Made by a program: the position numbers and the translations under genes. From Acidocella aminolytica 101 = DSM 11237 (GTDB lineage Bacteria; Pseudomonadota; Alphaproteobacteria; Acetobacterales; Acetobacteraceae), in assembly GCF_900129125.1 (NCBI RefSeq), contig NZ_FQVJ01000009.1, positions 1-64,000 of the forward strand: a stretch of 64,000 nt of DNA, read 5' to 3'. The notes beneath the pieces are model-generated. The model was not told the origin of the DNA. It did no database searches and saw only the letters and a list, made by a program, of their open reading frames with translations. Positions 34,078 to 42,904 of this stretch are shown in pieces (within the stretch, counting starts at the first letter, position 1; the number at the start of each line of letters is the position of its first letter).

Positions 34078-34814
34078 TTGGATAGGCCCGGCACTTGCTC
34101 ACGCAGAATTTTGCCCGGCACCTCCTCAATGCCAGCACGCGGTAGGTTGCCAAGCTGGAACGGGCCATACGCCACGCGGATCAGGCGGGTAACCGGGAGT
34201 TCCAGCGCCTGCATCACGCGGCGGATCTCGCGGTTCTTGCCTTCACGCAGGCTCATGGAAAGCCAGGTGTTGGAGCGTTGCACGGAATCAATCGCGGCTT
34301 CGATGGGGCCATATTTCACGCGCTCCACCACCATGCCTTCCGCGAGGCGCCTAATTTTTTCCTGAGAGACGCCGCCATGCACGCGTACCCGGTAACGGCG
34401 CAGCCAGCCTGTGTCCGGCAGTTCCAGACGACGGGAGAGTTCGCCGTCATTGGTGAGCAGCAGTAGCCCTTCGGAGGTTAGGTCCAGCCGCCCGATGGAG
34501 ATGACGCGGGGCATTCCTGGCGGCAAGGAGTCGAAAACGGTGGGGCGGCCTTCGGGGTCTTTGTGTGTGGTCACGAGACCGTCGGGCTTATGATAGCGGA
34601 ACAGGCGGGTGCGTTCCGGCTCGTTCACCGGCTTGCCGTCGACCACCACCAGATCGCCTTTTTTCACGAACATGGCGGGATGGGTCGCGGCCTCGTTGTT
34701 CATCCGCACGCGCCCGGCCTCGATCATAGCTTCCGCGTCACGACGGGAAGCTACACCGGCACGGGAGAGGAATTTGGCGATGCGCTCGCCGCGCTCTGCG
34801 GTCTCCTCAGTCAT
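34074..34814 (-). CDS. rluB: rRNA/23S pseudouridine synthase, RsuA/RluB family
   Basis: The product has 246 residues. An N-terminal S4 RNA-binding domain (RIAKFLSRAGVASRRDAEAM, VVVDGKPV) precedes the RsuA/RluB/RluE catalytic domain. The latter has the conserved GRLDLTSEGLLLLTNDGEL, with the catalytic Asp in RLD, and then REGKNREIRRVMQALEL. RluB, modifying 23S helix 89, is the usual member in an rsmD operon, but RsuA or RluE cannot be excluded by eye. The start is ATG 34814, overlapping the amidase stop by eight bases (ATGACTGA). Confidence 0.87.
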   Translation of the reverse strand: MTEETAERGERIAKFLSRAGVASRRDAEAMIEAGRVRMNNEAATHPAMFVKKGDLVVVDGKPVNEPERTRLFRYHKPDGLVTTHKDPEGRPTVFDSLPPGMPRVISIGRLDLTSEGLLLLTNDGELSRRLELPDTGWLRRYRVRVHGGVSQEKIRRLAEGMVVERVKYGPIEAAIDSVQRSNTWLSMSLREGKNREIRRVMQALELPVTRLIRVAYGPFQLGNLPRAGIEEVPGKILREQVPGLSK

Positions 34815-35517
34815 GGCAGGCGGCCAGGAAGGCGCGGTAAAGGGCGGCGTCGCCCGCATCCACGAGATATTCCGGGTGCCATTGCACGCCGATGCAGAAT
34901 TTTTGTGCCGGGTCCTCCAGCCCTTCAATCACCCCGTCCGGGGCGATGGCGTTCACCACCCCGCGCCCGGCGGATTTCACCGCCTGATGATGGGAGGTGT
35001 TGACCTGCATCACCGGCCCCGTAACGCCGAACAGCTGGGTGCCAACCAGAATCTCTACCTTGTGACCAGGCTCATAATGGCTGGTTTTCTGCTCATGCTC
35101 CAACGCGCCGGGGATGGCGTCCGGGATGTGCTGGTGCAGCGTGCCACCCAGCGCCACGGCAAGAAGCTGCTGCCCGCCGCAAATGCCCAGAACCGGCATG
35201 TTCCGCGCCATGGCGCCGCGCAGAAGGGCGAGTTCCGCCACGGTGCGGTCGGATTTCAGGGCCACGGTGTCGTGGGTTTCGATGTCGCCATACAAAGTGG
35301 GGTCCACATCGAACGCGCCGCCGGTAACAATCAACCCGTCCAGCCGGTCCAGATAATCCTCGGCGTGGTCAGGATCGTGCGGCAGGGCCACGGCCAGCCC
35401 GCCAAAGGCGGTCACGGCTTCAGTGTAATTCTGGCGCAGCGCGTACCAGGGATATTTGGACCAGCCGCCGGCGGGTTCCGCATCCAGTGTCAGGCCGATC
35501 AAGGGGCGTTTTTTCAT
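34807..35517 (-). CDS. Gamma-glutamyl-gamma-aminobutyrate hydrolase-like (PuuD family)
   Basis: The product has 236 residues, from the peptidase C26 / class I amidotransferase family. The nucleophile is C113 in VLGICGGQQLLAVALGG. H214 and E216 in GVQWHPEYL complete the triad. The opening KRPLIGLTLDAEPAGG and NTSHHQAVK are typical of PuuD-like enzymes that release GABA from gamma-glutamyl-GABA. The start is ATG 35517; the frame is open further upstream but over the tadA start region. It heads a minus-strand unit with rluB and rsmD, divergent from tadA. With the PuuA-like gene 3 kb away it may take part in gamma-glutamyl amine breakdown. Confidence 0.85.
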   Translation of the reverse strand: MKKRPLIGLTLDAEPAGGWSKYPWYALRQNYTEAVTAFGGLAVALPHDPDHAEDYLDRLDGLIVTGGAFDVDPTLYGDIETHDTVALKSDRTVAELALLRGAMARNMPVLGICGGQQLLAVALGGTLHQHIPDAIPGALEHEQKTSHYEPGHKVEILVGTQLFGVTGPVMQVNTSHHQAVKSAGRGVVNAIAPDGVIEGLEDPAQKFCIGVQWHPEYLVDAGDAALYRAFLAACHD

Positions 35518-35563
35518 GGCTCCAACTAGACCTTTCCGGAGGGTTGAGGCAATTGCTGCGGTC

Positions 35564-36013
35564 ATGACCTCGCCTATGCAAATGGCTCTGGACGAAGCGC
35601 GCCGCGCCGCCATGGCGGGTGAGGTGCCGGTGGCGGCGGTGGTGACGGATGCTTCCGGCGCCGTGCTGGCCGTGGCCGCCAACCAGGTGGAAGAGCGGCA
35701 AGACCCCACGGCCCATGCGGAGTTTCTGGCGTTGAGCGCGGCGCGGGCGGCGCGCGGGCAGAAATATCTGGCCGATTGCACCCTGACGGTAACGCTGGAA
35801 CCCTGCGCCTTTTGCGCGGCGGCGGTTGCGGCGCTGCGGGTCGGCCGGCTGGTATTTGGCGCTTACGATCCCAAAACCGGGGCGGTGGAGCATGGGCCGC
35901 GCCTTTTTGCCCACGCCACCACGCACCATAAGCCGGAGGTGATCGGCGGGATGCGGGAGCAGGAGTGCGCGGCGTTGTTGAAAGAGTTTTTCGGGGCGAA
36001 ACGGGATGCCTGA
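35564..36013 (+). CDS. tadA: tRNA-specific adenosine deaminase (TadA-like)
   Basis: The product has 149 residues, from the cytidine/deoxycytidylate deaminase superfamily. Zinc ligands and proton shuttle are visible: H51-A-E53 in [11 protein letters not shown], and C81 and C84 in [23 protein letters not shown] and [17 protein letters not shown] are the TadA-type flanks. TadA makes inosine at the wobble base of tRNA-Arg(ACG). A guanine or cytidine deaminase is a less likely alternative. The start ATG 35564 is chosen; an ATG four codons later is possible. Its stop overlaps the rnhB start by eight bases (ATGCCTGA). Confidence 0.85.
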   Translation: MTSPMQMALDEARRAAMAGEVPVAAVVTDASGAVLAVAANQVEERQDPTAHAEFLALSAARAARGQKYLADCTLTVTLEPCAFCAAAVAALRVGRLVFGAYDPKTGAVEHGPRLFAHATTHHKPEVIGGMREQECAALLKEFFGAKRDA

Positions 36014-36608
36014 TTTTTCGCGTGAAGCGGCGCTGGGTGGGCGCGTGGCTGGGGTGGATGAAGTCGGGCGTGGGCCGTTGGCCGGGCCGGTGCTGGCGGC
36101 GGCGGTGGTTCTGCCTGCTGTGCTGCCGGAAAAGCTAACTGCGATGCTGGATGATTCCAAGAAGCTGACACCGAAAAAGCGCGCGGCGGCGCTGTTGGCG
36201 TTGCGGGAGTCAAAGGCGGAGATTGGAGTCGGCGCGGCCTCTGTCGCGGAGATTTACAGGCTGAACATCCTGCATGCCTCGTTTCTGGCGATGCGCCGCG
36301 CGGTTGCGGCGCTGCCTTTGGTGCCGGACCATGTGCTGGTGGACGGCAATAAGACACCCGGCATTGCCATTCCCTGCACGACGCTGGTGGGCGGGGATGG
36401 ACTGAGCCTCTCAATCGCGGCGGCATCAATCGTGGCCAAGGAAATCCGAGACAGGCTGATGCGGCAGCTGGATGCGCGTTACCCGCATTATGGCTGGGCA
36501 AAGAATGCCGGGTACGCGGCGGCTGTGCATCGCGCCGCAATTCTGGAACACGGTCCCTGCCCGCATCACCGGCGCGGGTTTGGGCCGTTGCTGCAGGATT
36601 TTATTTAA
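36006..36608 (+). CDS. rnhB: Ribonuclease HII
   Basis: The product has 200 residues. It cuts RNA in RNA-DNA hybrids and starts removal of misincorporated ribonucleotides. The catalytic start [14 protein letters not shown] carries the first Asp-Glu pair. [14 protein letters not shown], the metal-site Asp in [11 protein letters not shown], and [16 protein letters not shown] and [10 protein letters not shown] follow in the expected order. It is coupled to tadA through an eight-base overlap and meets cvpA tail to tail with a four-base overlap. Confidence 0.95.
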   Translation: MPDFSREAALGGRVAGVDEVGRGPLAGPVLAAAVVLPAVLPEKLTAMLDDSKKLTPKKRAAALLALRESKAEIGVGAASVAEIYRLNILHASFLAMRRAVAALPLVPDHVLVDGNKTPGIAIPCTTLVGGDGLSLSIAAASIVAKEIRDRLMRQLDARYPHYGWAKNAGYAAAVHRAAILEHGPCPHHRRGFGPLLQDFI

Positions 36609-37171
36609 AGCGCGCTGCCTTCAACGGGCTGTTTCATCAACGTGGTGGCGGCGGGCACCAGCGTTCCCGGCAAGGACTGGATTTTTGGCTGATATTGCTG
36701 CGGTAGAAAGCCGGTGAGCCAAGTGGCGCCTTCCTGCGCCAGCGGCAGAAAGCGGGCATGTGCCACGGGCTGGGGCCAACTTGTGGCCGGTTCTGCCATG
36801 CCGAGCGCGATATAGCCAAGAAAGATAATCACGGCCCCGCGCGCGATACCAAAAACCAGCCCCAGTGAATGATCCAGCCCGGACAACGCGGAATCCCGCA
36901 CGAGCCCGCCGATCAGCGCGCTTAGGATGCTGAGGATGATCAGCGTGATCAGAAACACCGCCGCCATGGCGCCGTAAATGGCGAAATGTGACATGCCGTG
37001 CGGCAGCAGAGAGGCGACATAAGGCTGTACTGGGGCGTAAAATTTTAAAGCCGCGAACAGCGCGCCGATCCAGGCGGCAACGCCCAAAACCTCACGCACA
37101 AAGCCGCGTACCATCGAGAACACGGCGGAGAGTGCCACGATTCCCAGTATTACCCCATCAACCCAGGTCAT
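36605..37171 (-). CDS. cvpA: CvpA family membrane protein
   Basis: The product has 188 residues with four membrane helices: the first at [20 protein letters not shown], then [39 protein letters not shown], and [20 protein letters not shown]. The motif [20 protein letters not shown] is the CvpA signature. The family is named for colicin V production and is tied to envelope and stress tolerance; the molecular role is unsettled. It overlaps the radA stop (ATGA). In many alphaproteobacteria radA-cvpA-purF are contiguous; here purF lies at 22.7 kb. Confidence 0.9.
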   Translation of the reverse strand: MTWVDGVILGIVALSAVFSMVRGFVREVLGVAAWIGALFAALKFYAPVQPYVASLLPHGMSHFAIYGAMAAVFLITLIILSILSALIGGLVRDSALSGLDHSLGLVFGIARGAVIIFLGYIALGMAEPATSWPQPVAHARFLPLAQEGATWLTGFLPQQYQPKIQSLPGTLVPAATTLMKQPVEGSAL

Positions 37172-38586
37172 TCGCCCTCCTCGCGCTTGGCGCCTGGTTT
37201 TTGCCCGGTGGCGATAATACTCACAAGATCTGTCAAATGCCCAATCTCAATCATGGAGAGTGTTTTAGGTACGCTCAGCTTGTTCGTGCCGCCGGCCACG
37301 CGTTTTGGCCCGGCGGCACGAGCGAAGCCGAGTTTCGCGGCCTCTTTCAGCCTCAGCTCGGTCTGCGCCACCTGCCGTAATTCGCCCGAGAGGCCGATTT
37401 CACCGAAAAATACCATTTCCGGGTCGGTGGGCACGTCCGAGGCGGCGGAGATGAGGGCAGCTGCCACGGCCAGATCCGCCGCGGGCTCATTCACCCGCAA
37501 ACCGCCCGCGACGTTGAGATACACATCATTCATGGCGAGCTTGAGCCCGCAGCGTGTTTCCAACACCGCCAGCAGCATCGAAAGCCGCCCGGAATCCCAG
37601 CCAATGACAGAGCGCCGGGGCGAGCCGCCCGGGTTGGAGGCCAGCAGGCACTGAATTTCCACCAGCACGGGGCGTGAGCCTTCCAACCCCGCCAGCACCG
37701 CGCTGCCCGCCACATTGCCGCGCCGCTCCGCCAGAAACAGCGCTGAGGGATTGGCTACCTGCGAGAGCCCCTGGCTGGTCATCTCGAACACGCCGATTTC
37801 ATCCGTGGCGCCAAAACGGTTTTTCATGCCGCGCAGAATGCGGAACTGGTGGCCCCGGTCGCCTTCAAAATGCAGCACCACGTCCACCATATGCTCCAGT
37901 ACGCGGGGGCCAGCCAGCGCGCCCTCCTTGGTGACGTGACCCACCAGCAGCAGCGCGAAGCCCTGGGTTTTGGCGGCGCGGATCAGCTCAAACGCGGCGG
38001 CGCGGACCTGCGTGACCGAGCCGGGGGCGGAATCAATCCCTTCCGCCCACATGGTCTGGATGGAATCAATCACCACCAAGGCGACTTTGGGGAAATGCGG
38101 CAGTGAGGTGAGAATGTCGCCAAGCTGGGTGGCAGCGGCCAGATGCAGGGGGGCGTTGGCTAGGCCCAGCCGCAAGGCGCGCATGCGGATCTGGTCGATG
38201 GATTCCTCGCCGGAGATATATACGACCTCCTGTCCGGCTCGGCCCAAGGCCGCGCTGGCCTGGAGCAGCAAGGTGGATTTGCCGATGCCCGGGTCTCCGC
38301 CCACCAGCACGACGGACGCGGGCACAAGCCCACCGCCGAGAACACGGTCGAACTCCGTGATGGTGGTGGGTACGCGCGGCGGCGGCGGGGTAATGCCCGC
38401 CAACCCAACAAATTCCAGCTTGCTGCCGGTGCGGCGCGCATTGTCTTTCAAACCGCCGGGCAAGGTTTTGGGGGCAGTCTGTTCTTCCAGCGTGTTCCAT
38501 TCGCCGCACGCCTCGCAACGCCCGGCCCATTTTGGAAATACCGCGCCACAGGCGGTACAGGCATAGGTTTTAACCGGCTTGGCCAA
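37168..38586 (-). CDS. radA: DNA repair protein RadA (RecA-like, Lon-like domain)
   Basis: The product has 472 residues. RadA helps process recombination intermediates. An N-terminal zinc finger (CTACGAVFPKWAGRCEACGE) is followed by the RecA-like ATPase with Walker A GGDPGIGKSTLLLQ, Walker B VALVVIDSIQTMW and the RadA-specific KNRFGATDEIGVFEM. The C-terminal Lon-protease-like domain has DVYLNVAGGLRVNEPAADLA but no active Ser-Lys dyad, as in the family. The start is a TTG at 38586. The TTT-type binding-protein gene upstream ends two bases before it, so the two are likely co-transcribed. Confidence 0.94.
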   Translation of the reverse strand: MAKPVKTYACTACGAVFPKWAGRCEACGEWNTLEEQTAPKTLPGGLKDNARRTGSKLEFVGLAGITPPPPRVPTTITEFDRVLGGGLVPASVVLVGGDPGIGKSTLLLQASAALGRAGQEVVYISGEESIDQIRMRALRLGLANAPLHLAAATQLGDILTSLPHFPKVALVVIDSIQTMWAEGIDSAPGSVTQVRAAAFELIRAAKTQGFALLLVGHVTKEGALAGPRVLEHMVDVVLHFEGDRGHQFRILRGMKNRFGATDEIGVFEMTSQGLSQVANPSALFLAERRGNVAGSAVLAGLEGSRPVLVEIQCLLASNPGGSPRRSVIGWDSGRLSMLLAVLETRCGLKLAMNDVYLNVAGGLRVNEPAADLAVAAALISAASDVPTDPEMVFFGEIGLSGELRQVAQTELRLKEAAKLGFARAAGPKRVAGGTNKLSVPKTLSMIEIGHLTDLVSIIATGQKPGAKREEGE

Positions 38587-38588
38587 GG

Positions 38589-39626
38589 TCAGCCCGGCTG
38601 CCAGCCATAGGTTTTGGCCAGGAAGGACAGCAATTTCGGCTGTTCCGTCGGCACGATCGACAAAGCGGTGAGCGCGTTGGCCAGAACCGGGGCAGGCTGC
38701 AGCGTGATGGAGCTGGCCTCGGCGGCGGCGTGAACGGCTGGGGTTTTCGCGCTGTTCATGGTGGCGCTGCGCCAGAGGGCCACGGCGTTGGGGTCGGTCA
38801 GGCGCGGCAGCACCAGCATGAAATCCAGCCGCGCGGCGGCGGCAGCGGCCTCATAGGTGGAATCCAGCAACGGGCTGACCGCGGGGCCCAGTGCGGTAGG
38901 CAAGGCCAGGCCAGGGAATAGCGGGTCTGGCCCTGCCGTGCCGCCAGGGCCAGGCGCGCCGATGCAGAAAGCAGGCACCGCGCCGGAGGCGAGCAGCGGG
39001 GTAATGTCCTCCGGCACGCCCTCGCCACAGATAAACACGGCATCCACCGTACCGGCGATAAAGGCGCGGATTTTCTCCGCGCTATCATGTAGCCCAAAGA
39101 TGGGCGCGGTGGGGATGCCTAGCCGGGCCAGTGCCAGCAGCGCGGCGATGTCGTTGCTTTGCAGTCCCGCCGCGCCCATCCGCAGCGGGGCCATTTTTTG
39201 CAGCGTGTTGAGCGTGGGCACCGTGCCCTTGGGGCCGCGCAGCATCAGCACGCCGGAATTGCAGCCCGCCAGCAGCGGGGTCCAATGGGTGGGGTCGTAG
39301 TGAACCCGTGAATCCCCGGTGAGGTAAGCAATTAGCGTGACGCCAGGCAGGATGGCGCCGTTGTGCCCATCTGGTACCAGCAGCGCATCCAGCCGGTTGG
39401 CGCCGGTAACGCCATCCAGCCCGCCGATGGGTTCAGCCACGACGTTCGGTGTGCCGGGAAATGTGTCCGACATGGCAAGGGCGAAGGCACTACCCCAGCG
39501 GCTGGTCTGGCCGCCTTTTGGCCCCGCCACCAGCAGGGTAATCGGGCGCTGCGCGGTCTGGGCCAGCGCGTTGTTTGGTAGCAGGGCCGCCGCGCCCAGC
39601 GCACCGAGCAAATGCCGGCGTTTCAT
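38589..39626 (-). CDS. Tripartite-tricarboxylate-type (Bug) solute-binding protein
   Basis: The product has 345 residues. An N-terminal twin-basic signal (MKRRHLLGALGAAALLPNNA then LAQ) exports it. The mature part has the Bug-like layout: ITLLVAGPKGGQTSRWGSAF, VAEPIGGLDGVTGANRLDAL, GVTLIAYLTGD and DPTHWTPLLAG. TTT systems bind carboxylates, but no TctA or TctB permease gene is near, so it is an orphan receptor and could serve signalling. The usual Bug Asp residues contacting carboxylate are not obvious. The start is ATG 39626; the frame is open further upstream. Confidence 0.65.
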   Translation of the reverse strand: MKRRHLLGALGAAALLPNNALAQTAQRPITLLVAGPKGGQTSRWGSAFALAMSDTFPGTPNVVAEPIGGLDGVTGANRLDALLVPDGHNGAILPGVTLIAYLTGDSRVHYDPTHWTPLLAGCNSGVLMLRGPKGTVPTLNTLQKMAPLRMGAAGLQSNDIAALLALARLGIPTAPIFGLHDSAEKIRAFIAGTVDAVFICGEGVPEDITPLLASGAVPAFCIGAPGPGGTAGPDPLFPGLALPTALGPAVSPLLDSTYEAAAAAARLDFMLVLPRLTDPNAVALWRSATMNSAKTPAVHAAAEASSITLQPAPVLANALTALSIVPTEQPKLLSFLAKTYGWQPG

Positions 39627-39684
39627 CTTGGTCGGACTCCGCCTTGTCTCGAAGTCTGGGAGATTACGCACGGCCAGGGTTTCG

Positions 39685-40200
39685 TCAATTGTCGTACTGG
39701 ACCAAGGTCTCGACCGGGACATCCAGCTTGTCCCGCCCGTGTAGGAAGGTAAGTTCGATCACGGCGGCGGCGGCGGCAACTTCAGCGCCCACATTTTGCA
39801 GCAGCTTGATGCCAGCCGCCATGGTGCCGCCGGTGGCCAACAAATCATCCACCACCACCACGCGCGCGCCGGGCTCAACTGCGTCGGCCTGAATCTCGAT
39901 ACGGTCGGTGCCGTATTCCAGCGCGTAATCCAGCCCCACGGTGGCGCCGGGCAGTTTGCCGGGCTTGCGCAACATCACGAACCCGCAGCCCAGCTTCAGT
40001 GCCAGCGGCGCGGCCAGCAGGAAGCCACGGCTTTCCACACCGGCCAAAACGGTGGGGTGATAAGCCCGCACGCGGTTGGCCATACGGCCCATCGCCACCT
40101 GCCAGGCATCGGCGTCCCGGAGCAGGGTTGAAATATCGTAAAAGAGAATCCCGGGTTTCGGGAAATCCGGGATACCGCGAATGTGATCTTTGAGGTCCAT
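39685..40200 (-). CDS. apt: Adenine phosphoribosyltransferase
   Basis: The product has 171 residues. It salvages adenine to AMP using PRPP. It has the typical start [31 protein letters not shown], then [20 protein letters not shown], and the PRPP loop [19 protein letters not shown]. The ATG at 40200 follows AGGAAC at good spacing. It sits between moaE and the Bug-type gene on the same strand, 58 bases from the latter. Confidence 0.95.
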   Translation of the reverse strand: MDLKDHIRGIPDFPKPGILFYDISTLLRDADAWQVAMGRMANRVRAYHPTVLAGVESRGFLLAAPLALKLGCGFVMLRKPGKLPGATVGLDYALEYGTDRIEIQADAVEPGARVVVVDDLLATGGTMAAGIKLLQNVGAEVAAAAAVIELTFLHGRDKLDVPVETLVQYDN

Positions 40201-40210
40201 GATGAGGTTC

Positions 40211-40696
40211 CTATAAACGACCCGTGCCGTGCGGCAAATTTTGGGCCTCATTGTGCCAGGATGCGGCACTGTCATGATCTGTCTGCCGCGCTGCCACCCA
40301 GAGCGTTTCGCCGCCGGTGGTTTCCTCGGCCTTCCAGAAGGGGGCGCGGGTTTTCAGCTGGTCGATCAGATAGGCGGTGGCGGCCAGCGCGGCGGCGCGG
40401 TGGGCGCTGGCGGTGGCGGTGAATACGATATTTTGCCCCGGCAGCAGCAGCCCGACGCGGTGAATGATGACGCAGCCGGTCAGGGGCCAGCGCGTTGCGG
40501 CCTCGTCCGCCAGTTTTTCCAGCGCGGCTTCGGTCATGCCGGGATAATGTTCCAGTCGCAGGGCGGCCAGCGTGCCTGTCTCATTCTGCCGGACGATACC
40601 GGTGAAGCTGGCAATGCCGCCGGTCGCGCCATTGTTTAATGAGGCAAGTAGCGCGCCTGAGTCGAAATCCTGCTCTTGAACCGCCACTAGCCGCAC
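40211..40696 (-). CDS. moaE: Molybdopterin synthase catalytic subunit
   Basis: The product has 161 residues. With MoaD it turns cPMP into molybdopterin. Visible features are [20 protein letters not shown] then [40 protein letters not shown] and the catalytic-loop [15 protein letters not shown], with both lysines of the MoaE active site. About 20 C-terminal residues extend past the usual end. The start is GTG 40696, three bases after the moaD stop. It is part of a minus-strand molybdenum group with moaD, a lipoprotein and mobB. Confidence 0.93.
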   Translation of the reverse strand: MRLVAVQEQDFDSGALLASLNNGATGGIASFTGIVRQNETGTLAALRLEHYPGMTEAALEKLADEAATRWPLTGCVIIHRVGLLLPGQNIVFTATASAHRAAALAATAYLIDQLKTRAPFWKAEETTGGETLWVAARQTDHDSAASWHNEAQNLPHGTGRL

Positions 40697-40699
40697 GGG

Positions 40700-40951
40700 T
40701 CAGCCTCCGGTTACGGGCGGGAAGAACGCGATCTCTCGCACGCCCTCTAGGGATGAGTCGAGCGGGCAGAATTCCTGGTTGATCGCACAGCGGATCAATT
40801 TCTCATCCGCGAAGGCCGCCGCGTACCCGGCCCCCTGGCCACGCAGCCAGCCAACCAAGGCTCGGGCGGTGGTTATGGTTGAGGGGGGTGTCAGCTCCTC
40901 GCCGGTTTTGCCGATGCGTTCGCGCAGCCAGGCAAAATAGAGGATTTGCAT
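40700..40951 (-). CDS. moaD: Molybdopterin synthase sulfur carrier subunit
   Basis: The product has 83 residues with the ubiquitin-like fold. It ends in VTGG, the Gly-Gly tail that is adenylated and thiocarboxylated to carry sulfur to MoaE. The N-terminus is MQILYFAWLRERIGKTGEEL and AFFPPVTGG closes the chain. It lies three bases ahead of moaE on the same strand, the classic pair. Confidence 0.93.
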   Translation of the reverse strand: MQILYFAWLRERIGKTGEELTPPSTITTARALVGWLRGQGAGYAAAFADEKLIRCAINQEFCPLDSSLEGVREIAFFPPVTGG

Positions 40952-40958
40952 GGGCGGC

Positions 40959-41369
40959 CTAGCGCGCGTCGCCAGGGGTGGCGGGAATCGGCACGGTTTG
41001 ACCGTCTTGCGTGGGGTAAAGCGCGCCCCCGACGGTCACGTTCTCAGCGCCGTTGATATGGCCTTTCGGACCAGGCGGATATGGCGAGGGCAGGGAGGGA
41101 ATATATCCCTGGCCCAGCGGCAGCGAGGCGTTTTGTTCCACTTGGCTGAGGGTCGGGAAGGGCTTGACCGGGCCGGGCCAGACATCCCCGGCCTGGACTT
41201 GCAGCGGCGTGATGGCCGGGCTGTCGCCCAGGGCGCGCTGGGCGGTTTCGCTATTGGCGACAGGGGCGTTGGGGTTGCCCCCGGGCCAGACCGAATGCTC
41301 CAGGAAGGTTCCCCCGCCGGCGCAACTAGTGAGGGAAAGAGCGGCCAACAGGGCAAGGGGGATGCGCAA
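40959..41369 (-). CDS. Proline-rich lipoprotein of unknown function
   Basis: The product has 136 residues. A short signal with lipobox (LAALSLTSCAGGG) puts a lipid on Cys16 and the mature chain begins there. The rest is low-complexity and Pro/Gly rich (PSLPSPYPPGPKGHINGAEN), without recognisable domains. The start is a TTG at 41369, with GGAG about ten bases upstream. It is inserted between mobB and moaD on the same strand, but nothing ties it to molybdenum. It may be an envelope protein carried along in the operon. Confidence 0.7.
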   Translation of the reverse strand: MRIPLALLAALSLTSCAGGGTFLEHSVWPGGNPNAPVANSETAQRALGDSPAITPLQVQAGDVWPGPVKPFPTLSQVEQNASLPLGQGYIPSLPSPYPPGPKGHINGAENVTVGGALYPTQDGQTVPIPATPGDAR

Positions 41370-41382
41370 AGACTCTGCTCCT

Positions 41383-41880
41383 TCAGCGATTGCAGGGCTT
41401 GTTTAACTCAAGCTGTTGAATCAGGAAATCCGCGATTACGCGCGGTTGATCAAGCGGGAGAGCGGGGACGGGACAATCCGGCAGCGTTTCGTCCGTGGCG
41501 ATGGCCAGAAGATGAGTGTCCGGCCAGGGGGCGGGCTTACCAAGGCTGGGCCGATAAACCGCAAGGCGCGGGATGGGCTCTTGCTTGAATCCCTCCACCA
41601 GCACCAGATCAACCGGCAGCAGCCGGCGCAGCAGTGTCTCCAGCTGCGCGGGTGTGCGGGAGAATAACGCAAAGCCGCCTTCGGTGGTTAAAATAACCTC
41701 CTGCGCGCCTGCCTCGGCATGGCGGAAACTGTCCTTGCCGGGCTTGTCCAGCGTCACGTTATGATGCGCGTGTTTGAGGCTGGAAACGCTGAGCCCCCGC
41801 GCCTTGAACAGCGGAATCAAGGCAGTGATGAGCGTGGTTTTACCCGCGCCAGACCAGCCAGAGATGGCGAGAATGGTCAA
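41383..41880 (-). CDS. mobB: Molybdopterin-guanine dinucleotide biosynthesis adapter MobB
   Basis: The product has 165 residues, from the P-loop GTPase family that assists MobA in adding GMP to molybdopterin. It has Walker A GWSGAGKTTL near residue 8, SSLKHAHHNVTLDKPGKDSF, the segment FRHAEAGAQEVILTT and VDLVLVEGFKQEPIPRL. The start is TTG 41880, six bases after the pgsA stop. It precedes the lipoprotein, moaD and moaE, so the group makes bis-MGD-type cofactor. Confidence 0.92.
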   Translation of the reverse strand: MTILAISGWSGAGKTTLITALIPLFKARGLSVSSLKHAHHNVTLDKPGKDSFRHAEAGAQEVILTTEGGFALFSRTPAQLETLLRRLLPVDLVLVEGFKQEPIPRLAVYRPSLGKPAPWPDTHLLAIATDETLPDCPVPALPLDQPRVIADFLIQQLELNKPCNR

Positions 41881-41886
41881 ATTGCG

Positions 41887-42480
41887 TCAGGGGGCGGGAT
41901 GGTTCACGCCCGCATGGCGCAGCCCGGCGGTGAGATAGTCCCAGCCGGTAATCAGCGTGAGCACGGCGGCGAGCCAGAGCATGACAAAGCCGATGCCGCC
42001 CACCGGCAGCCCGCCCAGTCCCATGAAACGCGCGCCCTGGTCGCCCAGCAGCAGTAGGCCAAGGGCTACCATTTGCACGCCGGTTTTCCATTTCGCGAGC
42101 TTGGTGACCGGCAGTCCGATGCGGATGCCCGCCAGATATTCCCGCAGGCCGGAGACCAAAATCTCCCGCAGCATGATCACGATGGCGGGATAAATACCGT
42201 AAGAAGGCATGTGGTTGAAGCCGACCAGGCACATCAGCGTGGCGCCGATCAGCAGCTTGTCGGCAATCGGGTCCAGCATCCGCCCGAAATCCGACAGTTG
42301 GGCGCGTTCACGGGCCAGCTTGCCGTCCAGATAATCGGTGATGCCCGCTAGGGTGAACAGCAGGGCTGCACCAAAATCCGCCCAAGGGGCGCCAATCGCC
42401 TCCAGCAGCACCAGGAGGGGAATGGCGCAGATGCGCGAAAGGGTCAGCAGATTGGGCAGGTCGGTCAGCATCGCGGACAC
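41887..42480 (-). CDS. pgsA: CDP-diacylglycerol-glycerol-3-phosphate 3-phosphatidyltransferase
   Basis: The product has 197 residues with five membrane helices. It makes phosphatidylglycerophosphate, the first committed step to phosphatidylglycerol and cardiolipin. The CDP-alcohol phosphotransferase motif (D-x2-D-G-x2-A-R-x8-G-x3-D-x3-D) is seen in DYLDGKLARERAQLSDFGRM then LDPIADK. NLLTLSRICAIPLLVLLEA is the typical opening. Start ATG 42480; a second ATG three codons in is possible. It is followed by mobB. Confidence 0.92.
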   Translation of the reverse strand: MSAMLTDLPNLLTLSRICAIPLLVLLEAIGAPWADFGAALLFTLAGITDYLDGKLARERAQLSDFGRMLDPIADKLLIGATLMCLVGFNHMPSYGIYPAIVIMLREILVSGLREYLAGIRIGLPVTKLAKWKTGVQMVALGLLLLGDQGARFMGLGGLPVGGIGFVMLWLAAVLTLITGWDYLTAGLRHAGVNHPAP

Positions 42481-42483
42481 ACC

Positions 42484-42858
42484 CTAGCGGGGATTTCGCG
42501 TGGGCGGAACCGCTAGAACGGCGTCGAAACGCTTTAAAGCATCGGCCCCCGCGTGCAGGGCGGCTGATTCCAGGGCGTGGTAGGCGGCCAGTAGCTCCTC
42601 ACCCAATGCGGTGAGCCGGGCGCCGCCATGGCTGGCGCCACCCTTGGCGGTTTCCACCAGAGGGGCGGTGAAGCTGTTGTTCAAGGACTCAACTAGGTTC
42701 CAGGCGCGCTTATAGCTCATGCCCATGCGCCGCCCGGCTGCGGCTATGGAACCGGTTTCAGCGATCGACGCCAGCAACTCCGCCCGCCCTGGGCCCATCA
42801 CGACGCCCTGGGCGCTATTTAGCCGCAGGCGCAGCTTGAGGGTTTGGTCTTCGGCCAT
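42484..42858 (-). CDS. ModE-like DNA-binding regulator (N-terminal domain only)
   Basis: The product has 124 residues. The winged helix is of the ModE/LysR type: GPGRAELLASIAETGSIAAA then GRRMGMSYKRAWNLVESLNN, and the wing KGGASHGGARLTALGEELL. Full-length ModE has two C-terminal Mop/TOBE domains that bind molybdate; these are absent, so any Mo sensing must differ. It is divergent from modABC with the 24-base palindrome between them. The start is ATG 42858; the frame stays open upstream but crosses that palindrome. It ends four bases before pgsA on the same strand. Confidence 0.85.
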   Translation of the reverse strand: MAEDQTLKLRLRLNSAQGVVMGPGRAELLASIAETGSIAAAGRRMGMSYKRAWNLVESLNNSFTAPLVETAKGGASHGGARLTALGEELLAAYHALESAALHAGADALKRFDAVLAVPPTRNPR

Positions 42859-42904
42859 GGTTTCATTTAAGCACGGGCCGGATTTGACCGTCACCCGGGC
42901 TGTA

